This document shows, one piece after another, positions 1-11,732 of a stretch of 64,000 nt of DNA (position 1 is its first letter; every line of letters begins with the position of its first letter). The position numbers were made by a program, and so were the translations under genes. This DNA is from Halicephalobus mephisto (taxonomy: Eukaryota; Nematoda; Chromadorea; Rhabditida; Panagrolaimidae), in contig SWDT01000093.1 in assembly GCA_009193035.1 (NCBI GenBank), positions 95,484 through 159,483 on the forward strand, in the 5' to 3' direction. Under the pieces are notes generated by a model that worked only from the letters and a program-made list of their open reading frames with translations, searched no databases and was not told the origin of the DNA.

Positions 1-150
1 CATATATGATCCATTACGAAATAATCATTATTCAAAATTGGAATTTTAGGCTATTATTGTTTCTAAAAACTTCTTCAACTTTATCTTGAGACTACTTCAC
101 AACAAAACTGATTTCAGTTTTGAGTATAATATAGTTAAAAATTATTTCAG

Positions 151-501
151 GAATATCTCCTGGATTGTCTGATCAACGGAAGACAACCGGACCTAAATTG
201 GATCGGAGGTCGGCCATACATTCCGCCTGACATATTTTACTTCAAGTGGATAGAACAACCGAGAACTTTGTCCTTTACGTCCTCAGAACGGCTTTTAGCA
301 AGTGTAGAATCCCTGGACCTCAATACGAGCAGGTGTTCCACAGCCAGGACGATGACCCCCAGGGAGTACTACCATCGATTCCTCCTTCAGTACGCGAAGC
401 AGATGCATCCGTTGCCCGAGGCAGGGATCGTGACTGCAGACCGAGAAGACAGAAAGCACAGCAATGTCCACAAGGGAAAAGAAAAACAAAGTCAAGAGTA
501 A
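151..501 (+). CDS. Terminal exon of an unrecognised protein (5' part outside the window)
   Basis: An ATTTCAG acceptor ends at 150. From 151 a frame stays open for 116 codons to a TAA at 499-501, with balanced codon use and much higher GC than the flanks. It begins EYLLDCLINGRQPDLNW and ends in a Lys/Glu/Gln-rich hydrophilic tail (HKGKEKQSQE). It has a Pro/Ile/Gly-rich start and no signal peptide, membrane helix or catalytic motif that I can recognise. An AATAAA at 672-677 fits a polyadenylation signal. Phase 0 is assumed, because the other two frames close quickly. The rest of the gene would lie left of the window. I do not recognise the family. That it is a real last exon rests on acceptor, composition and open frame. 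Confidence 0.55.
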   Translation, partial: EYLLDCLINGRQPDLNWIGGRPYIPPDIFYFKWIEQPRTLSFTSSERLLASVESLDLNTSRCSTARTMTPREYYHRFLLQYAKQMHPLPEAGIVTADREDRKHSNVHKGKEKQSQE

Positions 502-752
502 TTGCTCAAAGTGCCTTTCATTCCTCCTTCAAAATTTGGTATCTTTCAATTTTTCAAAATTTGGACTGCCTTTGTTTTCCACTGCCGACTGGCGTCTGAA
601 TCTTGTCCAAATATCAACTAACATGGATTTGAGGAAGTATTCCTTAGTTTAGTCGGAAGATCGAAGATCTCAATAAAAATTTTAAGGTTTCATAAATGTT
701 GAGATTTGATGATAGACCGGAATGTAGGAACCACGAATAGAATAAAAGGTCC

Positions 753-1590
753 CTAGTGGTCGTCTGGACGCGTTCTTCCACGGAACCAGTACGCTGCTGT
801 GGGTGCTGCTGAATCTCTGGTGTTATGCACGATCGTTCTCCATGTTTGTTTGTCTGTGGCTATCGTCTTAGCACTTTCCATTTTGCTGTATACGATCGCC
901 ATAATAACTGATATGCGAGGCAGTTGGGATTCATACAGCAAACATGGCCGAATCATCTCAGTCGGCGTTTTTAGATTTCTTCGGCAATAGTAGGCTGGTT
1001 GCAGCATCGTAGTCAGATAGTTTCGTTTCTTAATCAATCATGAAGTGTAACATTCAGAATCCGTTCTAAGCAGCGCATTTGGAAGACTTCTAGTTTCTTC
1101 AAATCCGAATTCGACAATGTTTAAGACTCTGCACCATAGAGTAGAACTGCAAAACTCAACGAGTGATAGAGGTGCACTTTTGTTGTAATGCTAATGCTTC
1201 TTTTCTTCCATACACACTATGTTTGTGCTCCGAAAGCCGCAGTTGCAGAACCAATTCGAGTAATTATGTCCTCAGGAGCAGTGATTTCCTGCTCATGCAC
1301 AATTGAGTCCAGGTATTTCATTGCTGGACTTGTTCCAGTTCCTCGTTGTTTAAGTATACTTTCGTTGGAGAGCCATCGGATGTCAGAGTCTTGGTATTTC
1401 TCGCATTGATAACTAAGCCAAACGGGAGTACCGCCTTCTTTAAGTCTTTGATGATTGAAGCTGCTTCTGCTTCATCCTCAGCTAGAATTGAGCTGTCATC
1501 TGCGTACATCAAATCTGTGATAGCTCCATATTCTGTAAAGTTGACACCAGATCGATCTCTGAAGGCCTTGACGAACCATGAATAAAGTAT
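753..1590 (-). pseudogene. Degraded non-LTR retrotransposon reverse transcriptase
   Basis: Read on the minus strand, three frames together give the C-terminal part of a non-LTR reverse transcriptase. First is a stretch with the catalytic LMYADDSSIL box (near 1500). Next come YLDSIVHEQEITAPEDIITR, a RIGSATAAFGA stretch, LYHSLSFAVLLYGAES, LEVFQMRCLERIL, and a frameshifted tail containing KQTWRTIVHN. The order matches the thumb and C-terminal region of RTE/CR1-like elements. Frameshifts and in-frame stops separate the pieces, and the 5' half, endonuclease and UTRs are absent, so it is a dead fragment. The family assignment below 'non-LTR' is uncertain. Confidence 0.8.
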
Positions 1591-2039
1591 AGTAATATTA
1601 CATTTTATTATTTAGACACAGAATAGACAATAATGCGGAATGACACACCGCTGTCTCAGGTAACCTTGCGGCTTTTATATTCTTGTATTAGAATGTACAA
1701 GAATGAGGTAACACGGATTGAGATACTATAAAAAATAGGGACTAATTAGTTCCAAAAAATATTGACATCGTGGTCGAAGTAGAGTGATATGTTCATTCGA
1801 AGGGTCGAGAAAGTGGACATCTCTAACGTAGGACATTAGAACTTAATCCAAGATGATTAGCCAAAGGGCATCTTCTACCACGCTTAAATACTCCAGTTCA
1901 GCTGTCTAGAACTACGTCTCCGGGGTTTCTTTAACTTAAAAGCACTTCTTTGTGTATACCAACCACAGGATATCAACAATAAAAAAATAAAGATCCTTCG
2001 GGGGTGATCCAGTTCCAACAGTAGATTAATTACAACCGT

Positions 2040-2260
2040 TGGATCTCGGTGAACCAGTATTGTGTGAGAGATGAAGGATATGGGAGTTTCTTATTTATCC
2101 AAGCAATAATAAGATTAAGCACAATAACAACCATATTAGCTACTCAACAGTTGGTCAGTCATGTAGACAGTATACTTACTGTCCAGCAGGTAGGATGTTT
2201 TTCTTCGAGACCTGGCTTACTTATGCAGTAGTCTGTTAATATACTGGTATAACAGCAACT
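2040..2260 (+). repeat. Dispersed repeat, family R1, copy 1
   Basis: This stretch aligns by eye with 59524-59740 in the same orientation. Shared blocks include an ACCAGTAT start, TTTCTTRTTTATCCAARCAA, TAATAAGATTARGYACAATA, TTCGAGACCTGRCTTRCTT and a TARTCWRTAYACTG end. No reading frame is conserved. It is probably a non-autonomous interspersed element. I see no clear terminal repeats. Confidence 0.7.
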
Positions 2261-2569
2261 ATTTTTTCTTGAGAGAAATTGTGGAGCAGAATTAGATTTT
2301 GATTTTTAAGGCTGGAATTTGAGTAAATTGCATTGTTATTTTAGGTTACTTTCTGATGGTGTTTCTTCTGAGGTATTCACAGAGCATAACGTCGGTGTTC
2401 TGGAGGCTTCCGATAGAATACCTATTTATAAAAATTAAAAACAGATTTTTTACAAATTAATTTTATATGCAAAATAAGTGGAAATTTCTGTTTTTAGGAT
2501 CTAGTACTTTTTTGAATTACTTCATTTCAAGTAGTTACAAAATAAAGATGACTTCAATATTTCTTTTGG

Positions 2570-2740
2570 GATAGAAACTATACTAGAGAGTACTCGAAGA
2601 GATAACCTGAATGTTAGAGATTATGGAATAGTGCAGACCATGAGTGAGGTTCTCAATCATTTTTTGTGGGAAATATATAATAATTATATCTGTGTCTTAT
2701 TGTTAAATAAGAATTAGTAATATTCTTCCTGTTTTTATTT
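2570..2740 (+). repeat. Dispersed repeat, family R2, copy 1
   Basis: Aligns with 26696-26866 in the same orientation. Shared blocks are AGAAACTATACTRGAGRGTA, CGAAGAGATRACCTGAATRT, CATGAGTGAGRTTCTC and TATATAATAATTRTATCTGT. There is no coding potential. It is an interspersed non-coding repeat of unknown class. Confidence 0.7.
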
Positions 2741-2849
2741 TAACAATTCCTTAAGCTTCAGACTAAGTACCCATTTCTCGGATTTAGAAGGACATTTAAA
2801 GATAAACAAATTCTGTAAAATTTAAACAAATGTAAAAATAAATGCTTAA

Positions 2850-3780
2850 GATCGTGTCAGGACCACTACTTAAACTATCTTCTTAAAAAATGAAAATCAA
2901 AGAAATATTAAATTGGAATTTTTCAGTTTCATCGCGAAAAGTCATCTTTCGTGTCAGGACCATTAGTCAGGATATATTCTCGAAAGATAAAGAAAATCCC
3001 AAGTCCCACAACGAACGATGAAAAAACATCTTTCGTGTCAGGACCATTAGTTGAAATATGTATTCAAAACAAAAATCAACTTTGATGTCACCACGGATAA
3101 TGACAACCAAGTATCTTTCGTGCTGGGACCACTACGTGGAATTTTTAAGAAAATGAAAATTAAAAAATTCAAATGAGTAATCTCGGTCCCGACGTGAAAA
3201 TTGTTTTATTTTTTATAACTAGTTTAATGAGTTCTTAAAAGATCAAAAATCAAGCTCATGGATGAAAAATAAATGAAGCATTTTATTTCGAAACTGTTGT
3301 TTCAAGTCCATTTTAAAAATAAAAAAGAAAATTTTAAATAAAAAGTTTTTTTAAATTCTAATTTTTCGACAATTAGTGATTATTTAAGAAATTAATAATT
3401 TAGTTTATGATTAAAAAATAAAATATCTTTCGTGTCGGGACCACTGGTTGCAATATACCCTCAGGAAATGAGAAATTTAATAAATTTTTGAATTATTTTT
3501 TGGTCTCGTCACGAAGGGTAATTGATGATTAAGGAATCTCCGTGTCGAGACTATTATTTGAGATATCCCCTCAGGGTGTAAACATCTAAGAAATTGTTGA
3601 ATTTGAAATTTTTGATCCCGACACGAATGGTACTTGAAAATAAAATATCTTTCGTGTCGGGATCACTGGTTATAATATATCCTCCAGATATGGAAATCTA
3701 AGAAATTGTTAAAACTTTTAGTTCTACTACGAGTGATATTTCATAATCAAACATCATTCGTGTCAGGACCACCATGCGAA
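2850..3780. repeat. Periodic degenerate phrase CTTTCGTGTCGGGACCACT
   Basis: The phrase ATCTTTCGTGTCRGGACCAY recurs about eight times, near 2852, 2948, 3030, 3112, 3424, 3540, 3646 and 3748. Spacing is mostly 80-115 bases with one larger gap. Reverse-complement pieces (GGTCCCGACACGAA type) lie between some copies, so neighbouring copies can pair. No gene is visible here. It looks like a decayed tandem array of a short palindromic unit. Confidence 0.75.
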
Positions 3781-3837
3781 ACACCTTGTGAGAGTGAAAG
3801 CAAAACAAATTTCTAAATTAACTTTTTCAGTTCCACT

Positions 3838-4150
3838 ATGAAAAAAGTTTTTTTTTAATTATGAATTTAACTTCTAGTTTTCTACACACATTGACCAAGT
3901 TCTTAGTAATATAATAAATCTGGTATTTTTCGTGTTAAAACTATTTCGAAAAAATTAGGAAATTCTAAATTTAATTTTTGTTGGTCCCGTAACGAAAAAA
4001 GTTTTTTTAAATTATGAATTTAATTCTAGTTTTCTACACACATTGACCAAGTTCTTAGTAATATAATAAATCTGGTATTTTTCGTGTTAGGACTATTTCG
4101 AAAAAATTAGGAAATTCTAAATTTAATTTTTGTTGGTCCCGTAACGAAAA
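3838..4150 (+). repeat. Tandem duplication, unit about 140 bases
   Basis: A unit containing TTCTAGTTTTCTACACACAT, TGACCAAGTTCTTAGTAATA, ATTTTCGTGTTARRACTATT and TTTTTGTTGGTCCCGTAACG occurs twice head to tail with few differences. The start of a third unit follows at about 4140. It is non-coding. Confidence 0.85.
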
Positions 4151-4989
4151 AAGTTTTTTTAAATTATGAGTTTAAGATTATTATTATGACTTTTAAAAAT
4201 GACGGATGTCAAGTAGAAAACTAGAAAAAGCCTCAGGGGATGTCAACAAGTGACCTTACTCGTCTTTAGCCGGACTGAAAAGACCAAATTACTCAGGTCT
4301 TCCGTGGTTGCCCCGGTAGCCATCTGACAAGACGGAAACTGACACTCCAAAAACCGGAATAAAGCAGTTTTATTTCTTTCGAAATATAATTTTACAAATT
4401 TTATTTTATTTGTACAGTATCCTTAAAACTTTTGCATCACCGATTACCTCGTTTACTGTTTTCTAGATTTCTTTCCATAAAAAATCATTTTTTTTAATCT
4501 CAAAAAAATTAAACAAAAATCATTTTTTTTAAACAAATTTAAGAATTTAAAAAAAAATTATTTTTTTTAAACAAATTTTACAAAAATTGTTATTTTTTAA
4601 ATTTTAAAGAAAATTGAAAATTATTTTTTAAATAGAGAAAATTAAAAATTACTTTTTTAATTGAATAAAATTTTTTTTATTTTAGAGAAAATTGAAAATT
4701 ACTTTCTTAAATAGAGAAAATTGAAAATTATTTTTTTTATTTTAAGAAAATTGAAAATTATTTTTTAAATTTTAAGGAAAATTAAAAAGTGCTTTTTTAA
4801 ATGGAGAAAAATAAAAATTTGGACAGCTGTGCCTGGAGCATTTTTGTTTTTGAGTCTCCAGGAGACAGCTGAAAGGAATTCTAGAAAACTACATCAATTG
4901 AGACTGGGCATTGCCTCCGGCAATTTTATTCCCCCTCGAACTCGGCCAACCGAAACAACCAATTTTTTTTATTTTAAATATTTTTCAAC
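4151..4989. other. AT-rich spacer with low-complexity repeats
   Basis: No gene is visible. From about 4490 to 4820 the DNA is a string of short GAAAATTGAAAATTATTTTT-like units. The frame from 4829 stays open for 81 codons but lacks family signal, and I do not call it. Confidence 0.6.
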
Positions 4990-5265
4990 ATGTTGGATTA
5001 TGAATCTTGTGCATCCAGAAAAACTTCTGAATCTAGATCGACAAGTTCGAGTCGAGCATTTTCGAAATTTATAACGTTCGATTTCCCGGCAGGAAGAAGA
5101 TTGTCCCAGTTGTTGCCCCCCAGATCTGCACCCCCGTTGAGTCCTCGGGACAGAAGCATGTCAAGCAGACTATCGGCGGGACAGATGAGCTTCAGAAGGC
5201 TAAGCAACCCCAAGAAGCCCGGACCAGTCTCCAGCGGCAGAAGCCTCCTGGCAGGCACCCTCAAA
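4990..5265 (+). CDS. Candidate first coding exon, Arg/Ser-rich protein
   Basis: From ATG 4990 a frame runs 92 codons and stops being coding-like exactly at a consensus donor (CTCAAA then GTAAGT at 5266). GC content is far above the flanks and the composition is coding-like: rich in Ser, Arg and Pro, with basic segments such as SRSTSSSRAF and RRLSQLLPP. There is no signal peptide or recognisable domain. The next exon was not found: the 1.8 kb that follow are AT-rich, and the next gene (ATG 7039) has its own start and no in-frame acceptor joining the two. It could be a first exon with a distant second exon, or a relic. Confidence 0.4.
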
Positions 5266-7038
5266 GTAAGTTTTGAAATTTTTTAATTCAAAAAATTTAA
5301 TTTTTCCCAAAATTCCGGAAAATAGAAAAATGATTAAATTCTAAAATTCTAAAATTTAAATTCAAATTAAATTCTAAAATTTAAAAATTCAAATTAAATT
5401 CTAAAAATTAAAAAAAATTTAAATTTAAAAAAAAATAAAAATAAAATTTTAAAAAAGTTTAATTTTAATTCAATTTTAAAAATTTGTTTTTAAAAAATTT
5501 AATTTTTTAAATTTATTTCTAATTTTAAAGAAATTAAATATTTTTACCGAAAAATAATAAATATTAAAAAATAACCGTTGTGTCCTTAGGCAAAGCGAAA
5601 AAGAATGATTTTGTGAGAAAATACTGAATTTAAAGTCATTAAAAATAATTAAATTTAAAGTTATTTCAAAATACAAAATTTAATTTCAGTCAAAAATAAT
5701 CAATTTTATTATAAAATAATTAATTTAACAGTGTTCGATTTTTTTAAATTTAGTTTTATCTTAAAAAATAAATTTAAAATTGTCGAAAAATATTACATTT
5801 AAAATTATATAGAAATTTCATATTTAAATTTACTTAAAAAATAAATTTAAAAGTACCTAAAAAATATTGTATTTGAAATTATATAAAAATTTTTACTCAA
5901 AGTTACCTAAAAAATAAATCTAAAATTATCAAAAACTTTATATTTAAAAATACCAGAAAATTTTTACTTAAATTTACTTTAAAAAATAAATCTAAAGTTA
6001 TTGAGAAATTTTATATTTAAAAATACTAGAAAATTTTTACTTAAAGTTACTTTAAAAAATAAATTTAAAATTATCAAAAATTTCATATTTAAAAATACTA
6101 GAAAATTTTTACTTAAAGTTACTTTAAAAAATAAATCTAAAGTTAGAATTTTTATTTTCAAAATTCTCAAAAAATCTAACGTTATTAGAACTAAAAAGAA
6201 ATAACATTAATTGAAGTGAAAATATTTAACTTTCTCTAAAATAAATAAATTTAATATTTTCGAAATAGACTTAGCGGTATTAGAAATATACGTTTAACGT
6301 CAGCCAAAAGTGAACAAATTTAATTTTATTCAAAATTAAAGAATTTAGTGTTGTTCAAAATTTGCATTTTTATTATTTTTTAATTTTTTAAAATTTGGAC
6401 TTTTTTGAAACGGAAAAATTTAATATTTTCGAATATTTACACATTTGTGATTTTTAAAAAATAAAAAATATTAAAAATAAGAAAATTCGAAGTTTTATAG
6501 TAAAATTAAAATTATTAAAAGTTGCTTTTCATAAATTTAAATTTGGAAGTAAGTTTATTCGATTTTTGACGAATTATTAACTACAGTAAGAAAAGGTTTT
6601 TAAAATTGAAATAATTAGTATTTAAAATCTATTTTAAAATTATTTCAAAAATTATATATCTTTTTTAAAAATTATATTTTTTAAAGAAATATATCATTTT
6701 AAAAAGTATAATTTTTTAAAAAATGTATAATTTTTGAGATAATTATTAAGAAATATAACTTTTAAAAAATATGTATAATTTTTGAGATACTTTTTAAAAA
6801 ATATAACTTTTAATTATCACTGCGACACAAACAATAAATCACACCCAGAACCACTGCTTTCCCTCAGGCATGCATTTCAAATTTTCAAAAGCCATAACCA
6901 AAGCCAGTTAACGACCAGACAAGCCGCTTTGTCTCGAGTTTCGTTCTAGCCGCATTTGGTCTTGGTAACGAAGTCCGAAACATTCGATATTCCATTTTCC
7001 GGGATTTAACCCAGAAGTCCTAATTGTTTTTTGGAGTA
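5266..7038. other. AT-rich stretch with a tandem repeat
   Basis: No gene is visible. From about 5880 to 6145 a unit of roughly 78 bases (TTTAAAAATACTAGAAAATT, TTTACTTAAAGTTACTTTAA) repeats three to four times. It could be the intron after the exon ending at 5265, or plain intergenic DNA. Higher-GC sequence resumes at about 6820, just upstream of the EF-hand gene. Confidence 0.6.
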
Positions 7039-8718
7039 ATGTCGTATTCTCGTTCTGGGAATTATCTCTCTATTCAGGCTAGATTCGGTCATGAATCTAC
7101 TCAATCTCATGACGATCACGGATCTACACCCTTGATTACGAAGTTGGATAAATACAGTACCGATGAACTCAAGGAATACAGACAAGTTTTCAACATGTTC
7201 GATGCAGGTAGGTTTTGGTGGTTTCTATATATCAAAATTACACTATAAAATTCAAAAATCTATAAACTTCTCTCGAAGCGAAATTTTGGAACTTTCCAAT
7301 CGGACCAAAAAAGTGAAATTTTGTTTCTAGAAAATTCTAAACTTCTCTCGAAGCGAAATTTTGGAACTTTCCAGTCAGGACCAAAAAAGTGAAATTTTAT
7401 GTTTATAGAAAATTCTAAAATCTTCTCGAAGCGAAATTTTGGAACTTTCTAGTCGGGACAAAAAAGTGAAATTTTTGTAAAAGTTGTAAAATTACATTAT
7501 TATAAAATTCTCAAAACGAATTTTTAAATTAAAACTAAAAATGAAAACTTGCTTACGTGATTTTGCAAAATTTTAAAAACAGAAATCATACTAAGTTTGA
7601 AATAAAAAGTGCTTATTTTAAAATTCAAAGACCCACTTAAAATACATTCCTAGAACTTTCCAGTTAGGACTGAAAATGAACTTTTTAATTCTAAAAACAT
7701 CTGGTAAATTTCAGATTTTATTAAATTAAAAAATTGTCATCAAATTTTCGAAACTTTTCGTTCAAAGCCAAAAGTAAAAATTTTATAATTTTCAAGTTTC
7801 ACATATCCCGTTACATTCCTTAATCTTATCCGAACCGCAAGCAGTTCTTCGAAGACAAACTGCTTTGTTCGTCGTGGATTACAATAAACTCGATATTTTT
7901 GGATTTAGTAAAATTTCCTACTTTAGATAGAAGCGGCGCCATTGGTCTCGACGAACTTGAAAATGCAATCACAAATCTCGGGATGGATCCGAATCAAGTG
8001 GATCTAGAATCAGTCATCAAAGAAGCCGACAAACGTGGAAATCACCAGATAGATTTTGATGAATTTTGTGAAGTCATGAAAACTATGTCGGAAAAATCCA
8101 AATCCTGGAACGAAGTAATTAAGGAATGTTTCACAGTTTTCGATCGTGTAAGTTATTTTCTACATAGTATAGCTCGTAACTTCGGGATTAGTAGTTAAAA
8201 GTTGGTTTGTTATACAGTAATAGGAGATACTGTACATTCTCAGAATAGCTTCGAGATATAGTTTTAGTTCTTAGACATTTCTGTATACTTTCTGCTTCAG
8301 AAATTACGACAGAAAATACAAAATTTTGCAATGTTTTCCAAAAAAAACTTGTATTTTTTGTCATAATTTCTGAAGCAGAAAGTACACAGAAATCTCTAAT
8401 AACTAAAACTATATCTCGAAGATATTCTAAGAATGTACAGTATCTCTTATTACTGTATAACAAACCAAACTTTAACTACTAATCTCGAAATTACAAATTT
8501 CCCCGGAGAATTTTAAAATTTGAATCTTTCAGTCGGAATCAGGGCTGATATCGAGAAAAGACTTTGAGTTTATCCTCAAGGAAATGGGAGGCATTGAAAA
8601 TCCTATATTAATCGACGAACTTTTTACGGAATTTGACGTGGATAGTGACGGTTTTATTGATTTCGACGAGTTCGGATTTCTAGTCAAGAATTATTTAACT
8701 GATGATGACGTATTTTAA
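7039..8718 (+). CDS. Calmodulin-like protein with four EF hands
   Basis: Exons are 7039-7207, 7927-8147 and 8533-8718, all with GT-AG introns and matching phases; together they encode 191 aa. A hydrophilic N-terminal extension of about 45 residues (Ser/His-rich) precedes the EF-hand core. The loops read DADRSGAIGLDE (spliced across intron 1), DKRGNHQIDFDE (His at the usual Gly position 6), DRSESGLISRKD (spliced across intron 2; Asp instead of Glu at position 12) and DVDSDGFIDFDE. Loops 1 and 4 look canonical; loops 2 and 3 may bind calcium weakly. By family it would be a cytosolic calcium sensor related to calmodulin or troponin C; its target is unknown. AATAAA lies at 8735-8740, close to the stop. 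It resembles the divergent cal genes of Caenorhabditis, but I cannot assign an ortholog. Confidence 0.9.
7255..7480 (+). repeat. Tandem repeat in intron 1 of the EF-hand gene
   Basis: A unit of about 85 bases (TCTCGAAGCGAAATTTTGGA, ACTTTCCAGTCRGGACCAAA) occurs three times. The same phrase is scattered through other non-coding parts of the window. Confidence 0.8.
8176..8494. mobile_element. Fold-back (hairpin) element in intron 2 of the EF-hand gene
   Basis: The left arm starts GTAACTTCGGGATTAGTAGT and the right arm ends with its near-perfect complement (ACTACTAATCTCGAAATTAC). The match continues inward through TTTGTTATACAGTAATA, AGATACTGTACATTCT, ATATAGTTTTAGTT and TACTTTCTGCTTCAGAAATT to a small AT-rich loop near 8320. 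Arms of about 150 bases leave only a short loop. There is no coding capacity, which fits a hairpin-type miniature transposable element. It fits wholly between the donor at 8148 and the acceptor ending at 8532. Confidence 0.85.
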
Positions 8719-9580
8719 AAACTAAATTGGCAACAATAAAATGATATAAGGAATTGGAAATTAACATTGTTACGAAATCGTTTAGGAAGAAATTTCGAAA
8801 CAAATTCGAGAAGTCTTGGTTTGGAAAGTTTCGATGAGATTCTAGAAGGCTCCAGAAGTTTCTCTGGGTTCCAATAAGATGAATCCAGAAATAAGATACA
8901 AAAATTACCATAAAATACTCTTGATACGAAATTCCAGAGCATGTTAGAACTTTATTTCAGACAGGTCAAAGTTCCCACATTCTAGGAGGCTTCAGAAGCT
9001 TCCATAGAATTCTAGTTTTGTAAATCAACATCAAACATTACTACGAAATACTCTTGACACGAAATTTCAAAACTTTTCAAATAATTCGAAAAATTTCTAT
9101 TAAATTCAAAAATCCTAAGCGTCACAAGTCTTGGAAATTTTAGAATTTTTTATATTTTGGGGAATTATGGAATTTTTTAGAAATTTGAGGATACCTAAAG
9201 ACCATTGGAGCACTAACTATCCACGAGAGAACGCCAAATCGCACCTAAAATCGAGGAAAAACAACTCGATCGGACTGGCATTCCCTGAATGTACCGTAGT
9301 GCCCCTGCCAAACCATCCGTTAACCGCCGGTCTCGAACGGAAAATAACAAGCATGTTTGATGATTTCTGCCGATCCCTATTGTTTCGTTCTTAATTTGTC
9401 TTGCGTTCATCTCTTCTAAATCGTTTTTATTGTTGTTATAGCTGCTAGGGATTTATTCATTAGATAGGTTTTCTGTCTAATCAATAAAATATCTAGAGAT
9501 TTCCGTTTGTTTTCTTTTGAAATTTCCTTGCGCTCTAGATTTCGAAATCGTCAGATTGAAAAAATTGATATCAACGTTCT
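8719..9580. other. Intergenic, no gene seen
   Basis: 3' flank of the EF-hand gene. It contains TTCTAGAAGGCTCCAGAAG-type short repeats near 8840-9010 and slightly higher GC near 9200-9400. Short open frames on both strands there overlap each other and show no family signal. Confidence 0.5.
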
Positions 9581-9589
9581 TAACTCCTG

Positions 9590-10110
9590 TTTTGCGTGGT
9601 CTGATTTCTATATATGGAATCTACTGAAATTGCAGAATTTAATATCCGTATTCTTTTGTGGTTAATTCGCGTTTTTTTTTGCTTCCATATATAGAATCCG
9701 CAATAATTGCGGAAACTTCCGTGTTTTTCAACTGCCAATTCATATATTTTTCTGTATATGGAATCTGTCGAAATTTCGAAATTTAATTTCTGTATTTTAT
9801 GATTCATTCGCGTATTCTTTGCGTCTGGACCTAAAATCTACCCCGATTACACCCTCTGATATCAATGTTCCATTGCGGCCGTTTTGCGTGTTCTTTGTAC
9901 CATTCTGTATATGGAGTATCATGATGTCAAAAATTAATATGCGTGTCCTTTGGCTCTTAATTCGCTTATTCTTTGTGCTATTCCATGTGCAGAATCTGCA
10001 GTAATTGCGAGAGTCTAACATCCGTGTTTTCTCCTAACTAATTCGCATATTGTATATTTCGAGTCTGCTGTAATTTCAGGATCTAATATTGCATTCCTTT
10101 GTAATTAGTC
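9590..10110 (+). repeat. Degenerate tandem repeat, unit about 100 bases
   Basis: Blocks of the form TATATGGAATCTRCYGAAAT, then AATTTAATATCCGTATTCTT, then TAATTCGCGTATTCTTTG recur about five times with substantial divergence (near 9605, 9685, 9760, 9905, 9985 and 10050). It is non-coding. Confidence 0.65.
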
Positions 10111-11732
10111 AATATCCCCTATAAAGGGATCCACCAGTGCGAAATCCGTACCGTTGGAAAGCTGATGTGGGATGGATGTCATCTCTGGCTATGCGGGATT
10201 TAATTTTGAATTACCTCTTATTGAAGGGAGATTAACTTATTGACTTTGAAATTGTTAGATTCATTTCGGAAGCCGAAAGAAGGCAATTTGGTTGCTATGC
10301 ATGTTGTTGAATTAGTTCTTTTGTGAGATTTCCTTCAAAACAGAAGCTTGGCCTAGTATGTCCGTGTACATTAGAAATCTTGCTGTTTGCCTGTTTGAGG
10401 GAGGCATGACCAGTCTGCCTCATTTTTTGGTTTCATTGCTTTTCTTTTGCCACGTCCTCGTTGATTGTTTAAATCATCTATGCTGGTGTTTCTGGTCTTC
10501 AGGTCGTTATTTCGTCGAGCATGATCTTTTGCGACCTGTAAAAGTGGGCGGTTAACCTGCCCAGACATTTGGGATTGTGAAATACACCCCTTGTCTTGCC
10601 CCATTGATGCTTTGTGCGTTCGATAACATCATTTAAACGACTTGTTGGTTCAGTTCGCGGTACTTCTTTTTAGGCTGGAAAAATTGGAGAAGATGGACGT
10701 CAGTATAGTCGAGTGTTCAATTTTTATTTACTTTTTATGGAAGTAGGGGAATTAACCAGTCGGACCCTTCTCGCATTTCATCTTTGGCTCAGTTTTACCT
10801 CAATTCCTAATTCTTCGAGTTTCTTTTGTTTCATTATCTTTTTCGATATGGATATGTAAGGGGGTGATTTCAATTCTCATCTTGCGCGAAATCGTCTTTC
10901 AGTGCAAAACTTTGCTGAATGTGAGAATACGCTTCTGAGCAATAGAAAACTACTCAGTTGCTGAGTCTAGATGGATGGACTTGTGTATCAGCCCTGTGAG
11001 TTCGCTCTGTGTCGATATACGTGCTTCGCTCTCTGACGTTACCAGTTTGTCCCACTATCTGTCAGTTTTGCGTTGCATTCGGTCTGTCCGCCTTCGGAGT
11101 GTGCGTCTTGTGTCAGGATAGACTCCAATTTTGTTCTTTGCATTTGCAAGTACGCACGGTGCTCGTCAAGCTCTCAACTGACTTTTCTTATTTGAAAATG
11201 TTTCTACGAAACTATTTCGTCGCCACTTTTGGTTTTTAGCTTTGCATAATCCATCATTTCGCGTTCTACGATCGTGGATAGTTGTTGATCATATGGAGTT
11301 GGTTGTTTTTTCCAACTTTTGAAATACTAAAGCGAACGAAATGGCTACTTGCCGCAGCTCGTTGAATATCAGAATCAGTCATACGCGTGACTTGTTTTCG
11401 CGATTTATAGCTCGAGATTTGTGCGAAGGTATTGATGGTAATTTTCAGGAAGAAATCTTCATCATTGATCGCCTCGCTCATTCCCTGTTTCCTGATTGCG
11501 CATGCTATACTGCATGCTTTCATACTCAGCTGCCGTTAGTTTCGACAGCAGTCAATCTGTTGCGTTTTCTAGACGATCAAAACTTGATGCGTACGCGTCA
11601 GTCCTCAGCGGACAGGCCATCTGGAGTTATTTCGAACAGTAAGTTGATGGAATTCATGATAGTGCAAGTGATGATGAAGTTTTAGGTTCCAATATTTCTG
11701 AATTGCATTCTTGATCCTAAACATCGGTCAAA
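10111..11732. other. Unusually GC-richer spacer upstream of eIF5
   Basis: About 1.6 kb of less AT-rich DNA than most of the window, without long homopolymer runs. The longest open frames are 114 codons (11341-11685, plus strand) and 85 codons (11266-11523, minus strand); they overlap and neither has a recognisable domain. A TTTTAG at 11680-11685 could be a trans-splice acceptor, giving eIF5 a 5'UTR of about 47 bases. Confidence 0.45.

Noticed and set aside
246..599. A 117-codon plus-strand frame overlapping the first exon
   Set aside because: It is out of frame with the exon that begins at the acceptor at 151; its residues look like a shifted reading.
2850..3780. A CRISPR-like array because of regularly spaced similar phrases
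   Set aside because: The phrases are degenerate, the spacing is irregular, there are no cas genes, and the window is eukaryotic.
9131..9410. Open frames in a slightly GC-richer patch
   Set aside because: Opposite-strand frames overlap and no domain, start context or donor/acceptor pair supports either.
11266..11685. Overlapping open frames of 114 codons (plus) and 85 codons (minus) upstream of eIF5
   Set aside because: They occupy the same DNA on opposite strands and neither shows a domain, splice context or family resemblance.
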